Positions 50,279 through 58,615 of a DNA stretch of 64,000 nt are shown piece by piece (the first letter of the stretch is position 1; each line of letters opens with the position of its first letter). Under the pieces are notes generated by a model. That model did no database searches and was not told the DNA's origin. It saw nothing but the letters and a program-made list of their open reading frames with translations. The stretch is from Stramenopiles sp. TOSAG23-2. Taxonomy: Eukaryota; Sar. Location of the stretch: the NCBI GenBank assembly GCA_900128395.1, contig LT649235.1, positions 25,959 through 89,958 on the forward strand, read 5' to 3'. The translations under genes were made by a program, and so were the position numbers.

Positions 50279-52329
50279 TCATGTTGTAAATTGTTGATTA
50301 AACAAATTAATCCATCCGCCCTCACTATCTTCCATCAATGGTGGATATGCAGGTTCCGGGTAGCTCGATTCAAAGAAGATTTGAAATAAATGATCATGTT
50401 TATGAGTTGGTAATGTAAATTCGCCATCCGTAAGTTTGCCTTGACAACCTATACATAAATTTAATTGATGTGGACAATGAATACATGCAAATCTTGGTCC
50501 TTTTATTGGTTCTTGACACTTATCACATAATCTTCTATATGTTTCCATCTTCTCCCCGTTTCCTAAATTTTCCGGTCGAATGAGATAATGATAGATTTCT
50601 TTTGCCAATTCCATATCGACCTGATCCAATCCTTTCGGTAAATGTGCTTTATCTGCATCTTCTCCCCGTTTCCTAAATTTTCCGGTCGAATGAGATAATG
50701 ATAGATTTCTTTTGCCAATTCCATATCGACCTGATCCAATCCTTTCGGTAAATGTGCTTTATCTGCACCACGTTTATATTTTTTTGCCTGTTTCCAATTG
50801 AATTTTTTGCCACAACCGTCTTGTTTATTACCCCCGCCTTTATCGGCAGCATCTCGCCCACATGTCATGCTGTCACAACCATCAACACGATATATTACTT
50901 TTCCACAATGAGGACATAATCGACAATGTTGCTCCTTCCACTTTTCATCTTGCTGCAAGTTTTTAAATTGTTCTTCAGCGTGCTTCAGCGCCTCCGTAGC
51001 TTTGATTGCTTTATTATACTCCCCACGAAATTTAGCACTATCTTCATTAATCCATTTAAACCATCTTTCTGCAGTGGGTCCTAGCTCTGCGCAGGATAAT
51101 CGATAATGGTATTTATCTTTGCATAAACTACAAAATTCAAATTTACATGTTGGGCATACCGCTTTCTCCTTAGAACCAGGCCTATCAGCAAAACAATAAT
51201 CTTTACAATTCGGTTGAGGGCAAGCTAAAAACGATTTTGTATCACTTGCTAATGTATTTTGAATTTCAAGTTCCGTATAAAGCTTATGAAATTTACTATT
51301 TCTACCAAATATTTGAATAACCTCTATAGACGTAAGTGTATGACCACATTCATTTCCAAAAGGACAACGTGGCAATTTCCTTTGTTGAAATGCTGGTTCT
51401 ACACTTCGTTTAATGCAATTAAAACATACACGATGTGATTTGTTACAATCTAAAGTGTACATTTCTTCGATATTAAAAGTTTCTAAGCAACATAAACAAT
51501 CTTTTTCAATAACCATTGACATTCTTTGTGCAAGTTCTGCATCCTTTCGATTCTGTTCCAGTTGCCTTTCCTTTTGAAAATCCATATTTTCTTGCTCTTT
51601 AATTATATATCGTGCTTCCTCAATCGGTACATTTAATGTTTTTGCCAATTCATCAGACCTGTAACGTTTCAAGCTAGGTTTCCTTGCCGGTCCATTGTTA
51701 TTATTTCTAGTATTATTTTCAATACGATTATTTACATTCTCAATACTAATTGTATGTGTTGTTGTTGTTATGCCTTCATTATTAAGACTAGTTGTTGTCG
51801 CAACATGTTGTTGCTGCTGTTGATCAACTTGTGCTTGATCATTCAAAAAACTTCTAGCAGTCGCTCGATCAACGTTCAATTCATCTGCTAATTCCATAGA
51901 CCGTGTACGGTTAATTACGTGAATAATGTTATTATTATCATTATTATTACTATTTCGACTTATGACTTTTGCTATGATAATACGGTTATCATGTTCATTT
52001 TCATCATCATCATTGACGCCCAAGTCAATTACATTCGCCATTTGAAACTGAGACGGTGCGCTTGGCTTAGTAGAATATAAATCTGCACCACACATATTAC
52101 ATTTGAGTGCATCCAGGTGATTTTCGTAAGTACAAAGTTCACATTTAATATTGCTTTTAGGCTTGCTATTATTATTATCTCCATTATTGTTATTATTTAC
52201 ATTTGTTAAATCAATAACTTGTTGTCCTTGCCTCCAATTATTATTATTTCCATTCCCATCATCACCGTCATTGTTGACACCGACTAATGTGGATGCTTTT
52301 TTAATTAAATCTGATACTAACGATGCCAT
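50279..52329 (-). CDS. RBR-type E3 ubiquitin ligase, frame broken by a tandem duplication
   Basis: A RING-in-between-RING ligase of about 646 residues if one copy of a 110-bp duplication is removed. Start chosen at MASLVSDLIKKAS (52329); 14 upstream codons are open but fall in duplicated leader. Domains: RanBP2-type zinc finger (KCELCTYENHLDALKCNMCGADL); two similar UBA-like helical motifs (SMELADELNVDRATARSFL and SDELAKTLNVPIEEARYII); RING1 (CLCCLETFNIEEMYTLDC... CFNCI ... CPFGNECG); IBR (CPQPNCKDYCF... CPTCKFEFCSLCKDKYH); RING2 (CRLCPHCGKVIYRVDGCDSMTC, with the DGC catalytic Cys position); C-terminal ZZ-type zinc finger (CDKCQEPIKGPRFACIHCPH). The duplication at 50546-50767 shifts the frame after the RING2 region, so as assembled the ZZ finger is lost. 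The downstream 117-codon frame resumes perfectly when one copy is removed. Confidence 0.85.
50546..50767. repeat. Exact 110-bp tandem duplication inside the RBR gene
   Basis: 50546-50657 equals 50656-50767 without mismatch (2 bp shared). 110 is not a multiple of three, so it breaks the frame. It covers the KGLDQVDMELAKEIYHYL region. Confidence 0.92.
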
Positions 52330-52335
52330 ACTGTA

Positions 52336-52523
52336 TCTTGAATATCCTATAATCTTCTTTTTGTATTGCATACGACTAACAACTATAAAGATATATATTT
52401 TAATATTTGTATTTTTTCTTATAGTTTTCTTGAATATCCTATAATCTTCTTTTTGTATTGCATACGACTAACAACTATAAAGATATATATTTTAATATTT
52501 GTATTTTTTCTTATAGTTTTCTT
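52336..52523. repeat. Exact 92-bp tandem duplication in the RBR 5' leader
   Basis: 52336-52431 equals 52428-52523 without mismatch (4 bp shared). It lies just upstream of the chosen RBR start. Confidence 0.9.
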
Positions 52524-53093
52524 ATGTCTCTTGGAGGTCAACAAATTTAAATTATGCGTACCTCTTGGGCAATCCGCCTGTTTTGTTTGTCGTCTTAGTC
52601 TACCAGGTCTATACCACTCTACCACAGGATCTAATAGACCTTAACCTCTTTGCTGATTTACTATTTTGTAAAAAATGTTGTTTCTATCACATCTTATCAT
52701 CTTAGCACCTCCTTACTGTACAGTATAACCAGGTACATAATATAATACAGTAGCTCTATCTTCTTCTTCTTTTGTTGCAGCAGTTGCACAGTTCTTCTTC
52801 TCTTCTTGCTCTTCTTCTTTTTTAAAAAATTAATTGATAATAATAATAAATATGATACTATATATATACTTTTACACACACACACACATGTACATATAAG
52901 TATTAAAACTATATTACAGATACATAAAATAACAAACAGACATCGCATTGCTCTAAATATTTAGTCGATAGTAATACTATAGTAAAGATGTACAACAATG
53001 GAAAAGTACAGAAAATTTATACAATATGTATACTTGTTATTACCTTTTTCATTGCAACAAATATATTTAGTCGATAGTAATACTATAGTAAAG
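52372..53093. promoter_or_regulatory. Divergent promoter spacer RBR/lysozyme
   Basis: It holds TACCAGGTC at 52601 and AACCAGGTA at 52727 in a GC-richer block, a (TTC)n run at 52757-52820, and duplicated sequence at both ends (52336-52523 and 52957-53168). Confidence 0.55.
52727..52735. promoter_or_regulatory. AACCAGGTA variant of the palindromic element
   Basis: One mismatch from TACCAGGTA. A second near copy, TACCAGGTC, lies at 52601-52609. Confidence 0.38.
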
Positions 53094-53168
53094 ATGTACA
53101 ACAATGGAAAAGTACAGAAAATTTATACAATATGTATACTTGTTATTACCTTTTTCATTGCAACAAAT
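52957..53168. repeat. Exact 106-bp tandem duplication over the lysozyme signal peptide
   Basis: 52957-53062 equals 53063-53168 without mismatch. Both copies contain the ATG and signal peptide codons; only the second is in frame with the enzyme. Confidence 0.92.
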
Positions 53169-53870
53169 GTAAATAATGTTTTGTGCTCCTTGCCTTTACG
53201 GAATAATATAGATAATAAATATAAAATAGGATTAGGCATTGATATTTCTGACGCTTTAAAACAGGATGATTGGAAATGTTTAAAAACTAACAGTGATTTA
53301 TCGTGGGCGGTTGTTAGAGCATATCATAGTTTTGGCGCGTTTGATAATTCCAGTTTAACCAATTTAAAAAATGCTAATGACGCAGGTATAGAGAATGTTG
53401 ACGTTTACATGTTCCCTTGTTCTGGAAAAGATCCTACTATGCAAGTCAAAGATTTATTGTCAAAACTAAAAGATTCCAATTTTCAAACCGTATGGCTCGA
53501 TATTGAAGAAAATCCTTCTCCAGGATGTAGCTGGAGCATGCAAAGCAATGAAAGCAATTGTCAATTTGTAGAAAAATTATTTAATGAAGTTACACAAGCT
53601 GGTGCTGCTGTTGGAATATACAGTTCACATTATGAATGGACAAAAATTATGGGTGAAGATTGTAAATCAGCAAATCATTTACCGCTATGGTATGCACATT
53701 ACGATAAAGAAAATAATTGTGATGATTTTTCAAGAAGTCCATCCTTTGGTGGATGGACAAAAGCATTTGCAAAACAATTTAATGATAATGTAGGAGGTGA
53801 AAAATCGATTGATGCTTGTATTGATGGAAGAGTACCAGCTGATATTGATGTTTTATGTAATAATTTATAA
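53094..53870 (+). CDS. Secreted GH25 lysozyme
   Basis: From the ATG at 53094 it encodes 258 residues: signal peptide (MYNNGKVQKIYTICILVITF and following, ending near VLC), then a glycoside hydrolase family 25 barrel. Visible motifs are KIGLGIDISDAL (first strand with catalytic-site Asp), DLSWAVVRAYHSFG, VDVYMFPCSGKD, TVWLDIEENPSPGC (the DxE catalytic pair), GAAVGIYSSHYEWTKIMG, LPLWYAHYD and the closing DACIDGRVPADIDVLC. GH25 muramidases cleave bacterial peptidoglycan. This type with paired Cys is like those of amoebae, slime moulds and nematodes. It suggests digestion of bacteria in food vacuoles or secretion. An open in-frame extension to 52998 reads through duplicated leader sequence and is not used. 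Both ends of the gene sit in tandem duplications. Confidence 0.88.
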   Translation: MYNNGKVQKIYTICILVITFFIATNVNNVLCSLPLRNNIDNKYKIGLGIDISDALKQDDWKCLKTNSDLSWAVVRAYHSFGAFDNSSLTNLKNANDAGIENVDVYMFPCSGKDPTMQVKDLLSKLKDSNFQTVWLDIEENPSPGCSWSMQSNESNCQFVEKLFNEVTQAGAAVGIYSSHYEWTKIMGEDCKSANHLPLWYAHYDKENNCDDFSRSPSFGGWTKAFAKQFNDNVGGEKSIDACIDGRVPADIDVLCNNL

Positions 53871-54031
53871 AAAAAGAATTTAATTTCCATTATTATAATC
53901 CATCATCCATCACAGCTATATTAAGTATTGATGGAAGAGTACCAGCTGATATTGATGTTTTATGTAATAATTTATAAAAAAAGAATTTAATTTCCATTAT
54001 TATAATCCATCATCCATCACAGCTATATTAA
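53818..54031. repeat. Exact 107-bp tandem duplication over the lysozyme stop
   Basis: 53818-53924 equals 53925-54031 without mismatch. It duplicates the last codons and early 3' UTR; the protein is unaffected because the first copy holds the stop. Confidence 0.92.
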
Positions 54032-54270
54032 TATTATTATATAGGTATTTATATTCATTATACACTACTATTATTCTCAATAGAACTATAAATCCATAAT
54101 CATATAGATGATAATTGATAATTATATACTAGTATGTAATTATAATGAATTCAAACACATTCACGCGTATAAAATTGAAAATTGTACTATGTAACAAAAT
54201 AGAAAAGAAACATAAAAAGTTAATTTTGAGACAATCCGTGGATTAAATAACCAGAGGATAGAAATGAAAA
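53871..54270. other. Tandem spacer lysozyme to small unknown gene
   Basis: It begins with the duplicated lysozyme end, then AT-rich sequence. AACCAGAGGATAG lies just before the next start. No other feature. Confidence 0.45.
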
Positions 54271-54543
54271 ATGGCTAGTTTAAGTAATTACAATTCACCA
54301 CCTTCGTTGTCTACGAAAAAATTTATTAATCAAGGTTTGTATAATTGGCAATTGACAAGGAAAAACTGGACGGCTTTAGCTAGTGGAAAACCACCAATTG
54401 CACGACGTGTTATACCAACTGCACCAACGTCTAGTATTTTGTCTTGTTTAGAAAACGGACGTGCATTTGAATCGCAGGTTCCGTTACGTGTTATGATAAC
54501 AATATTGGATGATGAGCGAGAACGTGATGGGTTGTATGGTTAA
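54271..54543 (+). CDS. Small protein, possibly DUF4050/Gag1-like clamp family
   Basis: A 90-residue protein: MASLSNYNSPPSLSTKKFINQGLYNWQLTR and onward, then WTALASGKPPIARRVIPTAPTSSILSCLENGR, FESQVPLRVMITILDDERERDGLYG. The FINQGLYNWQLTRKNW stretch resembles the short conserved helix of DUF4050 (Gag1-like clamp) proteins of fungi and plants. This is a memory-based resemblance without alignment. No signal peptide or membrane span. Codon use and the Pro/Ser-rich middle look genuinely coding. Confidence 0.55.
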   Translation: MASLSNYNSPPSLSTKKFINQGLYNWQLTRKNWTALASGKPPIARRVIPTAPTSSILSCLENGRAFESQVPLRVMITILDDERERDGLYG

Positions 54544-54863
54544 AGTGATAATTTTGATATGTATGTATATATATATGTAAAATATATATTTAAAATAAAA
54601 ATATTTTATTTTTTATTTTATTTATTTTATAAGTATAATGATATCATAATAAAAAATATATTAAAAATATGAATGTGTATTTTTATATATATATACGAAC
54701 CCCGTATATATATATATTTATTATTTAATTTATTACGACTCGCGTAATATTACGCTTATCTCAGTATTTTCATAAAATAATATACGAACGCTTCCTCTAA
54801 ATAAATATACGTTATTAATATTTAAATATTATTTTTTATTTTAAATATATCATACACCGAGTA
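54544..54863. other. Convergent AT-rich spacer
   Basis: Extreme AT content with ATTTTATTTT runs and TACGA/TCGTA words. No gene and no dispersed repeat. Confidence 0.5.
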
Positions 54864-56831
54864 TCAATATGCAATTCGTGGCAAAGACAGATTGCTTCGA
54901 TTTGATTTGTTTCTCTCGTTTCCGTTATTATCATTATTATCCGGTGCCGTTCTTACACGACGTACATTATAATTTGATCTACTCTTGCTGTTATTATTAT
55001 TAGTACCATTATGAATATTATTATTAGTACCTACATCAGGCAATTGAAAATTTCTAATTCCTCCATTAATGTTAGATCTTAAACGATGCGTATCAAATGA
55101 TGCAGGGCGCCGTTGTACACCGCTTGCTCTATAGCCACCACTACTAAATCCAACAGTCTTTGGTGCCTTACTATTTTTGTGAGACATTGCTTGTTGAGAT
55201 CCTAATGTTATGTGTCGATTATTATTATTGCTTTTATGCATATTTCCAATCGGTGGTTTCTCATTCGATAATTGATGAACAATTCTACTACCAACTCTTC
55301 TACCAACGAAAGCACCACCACCAACCCAACTCAATGCATTGGAATCATTATTGGAACTACTATAATCGTTATTATTATTATTATTATTATTGCTTTTGTT
55401 TTCAAACGTAGTAATTTTCATTAAATTTTCAAGTGCATTTGTCGATTTATGTACACGATTATTGTTGCCATAGTTCTTCTTGTTTTTATTTTTAAAACTA
55501 CCATTTTTAATATTATTTGTTGATTTATTTTTTACATTTTTCATATTATTATGATTATTATGATTATTATTATTATGATTTGTTGAATTTGCTGTTACTA
55601 TTTTCCGATTATTTTTATTACTAATTGCAATTAAATCATTCATTTTATCTATTCTAATTTGATTTAATTGTAAACTACGTTGTATTAGCATTTCAAACAA
55701 AGGATTTAAGTTATAAACAGTTTTTGCCCATAAACGATCGAAAATCTCATCTCTTAATTCTTCTAACATTAAATCCATCGGTTCTATCGAAGGGAACCCA
55801 GCTGACAACCTAGATTCAATAATATTTTTATCATCCTCAATCTCTTTATCTGTTAAATGTTCAGTTTTTAAATTGACTAATACTTGTTCATATGCATCCC
55901 CGTCAATTGCAAATATTTCTTCCACGTCATCATCTACAAATTTTATAGGCATCTGGCGACAATTTAATGGCGATGATGCATCGTTTGATATATCATTGGA
56001 AAAGAAATTATTGCTTTTCAATTGTATTATATTTAAATTTCTTTCAGAACCACTTTTACTAGCGTCATTATTATTATTGTTTAAAACCAAATTTTCCTCA
56101 AATTCTGTTGAATAGGGTATTACAGATATCTCATCAATATCAGAAGACTTAGACGATACTGGACGGTAAAGCAAGGATGATAAATTTTGTAACATCCCAC
56201 TATCATCTTTTTGTTGACGATTAAATTTACTTTTATCATCATATAACCTATATTCTTCCAAATGTGAAGGTTTTGCATTATAATTTATTGAATTGTCAGA
56301 ATCAATTTGGTTTCCAACGATACGCAAATGTGGAAAAGCATCAGTCCATTCACTAACCAATGGGGCCGTATGTTGGGCTTGCGGATTATTATGAGTTTCA
56401 AAATTATGCCTTCGCATTAAATTTTGATAATGGAATTCCTCTGATGACATTTCTTCTCCTTCCTGTTTATCATTTAAGAAAGTTGCAGTCTTATCACTTT
56501 CTCCATTTGTTGGGTCAAACAACTTATCGTTTATATCATCTAACATTTTTTGTAGTTCTATCTCTCTATTTTTATCATGTTCATCAAACATATCATACCC
56601 TTCCTCAGACTGCAACGAGGAAACATCACAATCATACTGTACAATAACCGGTTTTGTAATTTCGGCTTGATCTATTGCACCATCTTCACTTTCATCATCA
56701 TAATAGGAACGAGGACTGTCGTCAGAATAATATGTTCTTGAAAAATCCTCTTCGTTTGAATAACGGTTTTCACCATCATGTTTATATTTTGAAAATTCAT
56801 CTTTCGTCGTTGTATTATTATTATTATTCAT
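54864..56831 (-). CDS. Asn-rich protein, possibly FAM149/DUF3719-like
   Basis: A 655-residue, largely disordered protein. The N-terminal third is acidic with Ser/Asp/Tyr runs. An EWTDAFPHLRIVGNQI motif near residue 165 resembles the FPHLR core of DUF3719 in FAM149 proteins, which are linked to cilia in animals. An EEIFAIDGDAYEQVLV segment and a helical LMLEELRDEIFDRLWAKTVYNLNPLFEMLIQRSLQL region (about residues 345-385) are the other ordered parts. The C-terminal 270 residues are Asn/Lys/Ser-rich and end VRRVRTAPD and LSLPRIAY. The FAM149 assignment rests on one motif plus the ciliary setting, so it is tentative. Confidence 0.6.
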   Translation of the reverse strand: MNNNNNTTTKDEFSKYKHDGENRYSNEEDFSRTYYSDDSPRSYYDDESEDGAIDQAEITKPVIVQYDCDVSSLQSEEGYDMFDEHDKNREIELQKMLDDINDKLFDPTNGESDKTATFLNDKQEGEEMSSEEFHYQNLMRRHNFETHNNPQAQHTAPLVSEWTDAFPHLRIVGNQIDSDNSINYNAKPSHLEEYRLYDDKSKFNRQQKDDSGMLQNLSSLLYRPVSSKSSDIDEISVIPYSTEFEENLVLNNNNNDASKSGSERNLNIIQLKSNNFFSNDISNDASSPLNCRQMPIKFVDDDVEEIFAIDGDAYEQVLVNLKTEHLTDKEIEDDKNIIESRLSAGFPSIEPMDLMLEELRDEIFDRLWAKTVYNLNPLFEMLIQRSLQLNQIRIDKMNDLIAISNKNNRKIVTANSTNHNNNNHNNHNNMKNVKNKSTNNIKNGSFKNKNKKNYGNNNRVHKSTNALENLMKITTFENKSNNNNNNNNDYSSSNNDSNALSWVGGGAFVGRRVGSRIVHQLSNEKPPIGNMHKSNNNNRHITLGSQQAMSHKNSKAPKTVGFSSGGYRASGVQRRPASFDTHRLRSNINGGIRNFQLPDVGTNNNIHNGTNNNNSKSRSNYNVRRVRTAPDNNDNNGNERNKSNRSNLSLPRIAY

Positions 56832-57161
56832 TTTTATTTGAAACGTTCGCTATACAGTCAATTTTAAATTATTTTTATGTTTTCATCTGTCCATTTGTAT
56901 TGTTTGTATTATGTGGAAATGTAGCATATATAAATTACTAATTTGTAAACTAACAATTCATTTAATGTTATTAAAAATATTCTTCCTAAGATGAAAATGA
57001 ACCAACATATATGAATGTTTTTTAATTAGCTCTCATTATTATCCTATTTATATTATTGCACTATTTATTATAAAAATAATATAATAATAGAGCGCTGGAC
57101 GCTGGAGTGCCAGGAGTGCACGAGTCTAATTAGAGAGGATCCTCTCTAAGTCTAATTACAG

Positions 57162-57170
57162 TACCTGGTA
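57162..57170. promoter_or_regulatory. TACCTGGTA palindromic element
   Basis: Exact copy, 16 bp after the GAGAGGATCCTCTC palindrome. Confidence 0.43.
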
Positions 57171-57319
57171 TTCAAGGTATTAATATTGTCTGTAGAATAA
57201 TATTCTTTTTTTTTCTGGTGCTCTGCTGCTGCTGTTTTTTTTTTTTTTGTAAATTTCTTCTTTTTGAATACCTTATTTCTAACCTAAACCACTTGAGGAA
57301 ATAAAAATGCGGTGGTCAC

Positions 57320-57361
57320 AGTTATTTCGACAAGCCCGTAAAAGGCTTGTCGCAAATAGCT
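57320..57361 (+). other. Strong imperfect hairpin in the spacer
   Basis: CGACAAGCC and GGCTTGTCG pair perfectly around a CGTAAAA loop, and AGTTATTT/AAATAGCT extend the stem with one bulge and a G-T pair. It is unusually stable for this AT-rich sequence. Confidence 0.6.
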
Positions 57362-57867
57362 AGAACACAATATATTTTAATATTATGGATACAGTATTAT
57401 AATACAACCGATCAGATTGACCTAATAGACCCATCAAGACCACTCATATAATTTTTTTAGTAGTATTTCCATATTCCATACATTTTGTATAATACCATAT
57501 ATAGCCTAAGCCGCACTTCTATTTTAACAACATTATTAGAAATTTATAGATGGAAAAAACAAAACAAAAACAAATTTGAAAGATACAATTATATTGAACA
57601 GATATTACTACAGCGGATCTCTCAAGGATATTATCAAGACAATAGAAGAAGTAAATACTGCATAAAGTTTTTGTTTTCATTTTTTGACACTGATACAATA
57701 TATATAATATATAATATAGTACATTGACATTTACGAAAGCGATACACAAGTATACATTAATAGATAAATATATATTATTGTAATTAACTGTAAAAAGAAA
57801 TATATAGCTATTTCGTGAAGCACATAAAAACAATTCACTTTTCTTATAGCATTGTATTATTGAAAAC

Positions 57868-58203
57868 ATGAAGTTAATATTGAAACTTGTCGTTGTATTG
57901 TTGTTATCTGTCCTATTTTGTCTAGGTTTTGCTGATGAGACTTTTAATAAAGACTCATCTAATGTGGATGTTTGCTTTGAATGTTGTGCATATGGTAAAT
58001 GTCCTGATGGTTGGACTTGTTGCGGGTGTCCAAACGTTTGCATATGTTGCGATGATAATTATGAATGCACAAGTGGGGACCCATATTCATGTGTTTCACC
58101 ATCAGCAGGCGAATTATCATTTGTAGCATATCTTAGAAAGAATCATTTGATCAAATCGAAAAAAGCCCTTGAGAATGTAAAACACAACATTGCTTTTCAT
58201 TAA
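57868..58203 (+). CDS. Small secreted Cys-rich protein (granulin-like)
   Basis: A 111-residue protein. A clear signal peptide (MKLILKLVVVLLLSVLFCLG, cleavage near FADE) is followed by a Cys-rich module: CFECCAYGKCPDGWTCCGCP then NVCICCDDNYECTSGDPYSC. Fourteen cysteines in about 45 residues and the CPDGWTCC word recall half of a granulin module, but the spacing is not a full granulin. A basic tail without Cys (LRKNHLIKSKKALENVK) ends the protein. Granulins act as secreted or lysosomal peptides. Function here is unknown. Confidence 0.68.
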   Translation: MKLILKLVVVLLLSVLFCLGFADETFNKDSSNVDVCFECCAYGKCPDGWTCCGCPNVCICCDDNYECTSGDPYSCVSPSAGELSFVAYLRKNHLIKSKKALENVKHNIAFH

Positions 58204-58615
58204 ATTTTTTTTTATTATCATATATATATATGATATCATATATATATGCATATGCCAGGTATGCATACTTCGTGTGATATATGATAATTATTGAAAAATA
58301 TATGTATATATATATTGATTATGATATAGTAAAAATTAAGAGTACAAAATGATATTACTGATATGATATTTGAAGTGTATGATGCATAAATGATACACAG
58401 TTTTTAAATTTTTATTTCTCTACTGGTGATAATTCCGACGAAACGTATCATACTTCTCTAAAAGAATAACTTTAACCAAAGCCTAATATTAATCATATGC
58501 ATAATAAATCTAATCTCCTCTCACAATATTGGTGTGTGTCTAACAATAACTTTCCATATACCACAGGGAATAATATATACACACGGCACCACAAAATATT
58601 TTTTTTTGTTTAATT
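58204..58615. other. Convergent spacer with dispersed repeat copy
   Basis: TATATGATATCATATATA palindromic words, one TGCCAGGTA (58253-58261, the only near-consensus copy in a convergent spacer), and a diverged dispersed repeat at 58401-58527. Confidence 0.55.
58401..58527 (+). repeat. Dispersed 3'-spacer repeat, diverged copy
   Basis: Ordered words TTCTCTACTGGTGATAATTCC, CTCTAAAAGAATAAC, AATATTAATCAT and CTCCTCTCACAATATT match the 8386 copy best, with insertions. Confidence 0.5.

Larger units (their letters stand above)
49338..50304. repeat. Imperfect tandem array with 113- and 427-bp periods
   Basis: CATCACACGTATTTCGTACG begins units at 49338, 49451 and 49878. The 49451-49877 and 49878-50304 units run in parallel with substitutions and small indels, and both end with ATTGTTGATTAAACAA, which is the RBR coding end in the last copy. 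Confidence 0.8.
56832..57867. promoter_or_regulatory. Divergent promoter spacer with TACCTGGTA and a strong hairpin
   Basis: A GC-richer block at about 57090-57365 contains CCAGG at 57110, GAGAGGATCCTCTC (57133-57146, a perfect palindrome), TACCTGGTA at 57162 and a hairpin at 57320-57361. An 80-codon open frame at 57485-57727 lacks convincing coding character. Confidence 0.55.

Noticed and set aside
57485-57727. 80-codon frame in the spacer before the Cys-rich gene
   Set aside because: No domain, no low-complexity style of local genes, and a composition expected of AT-rich non-coding DNA.
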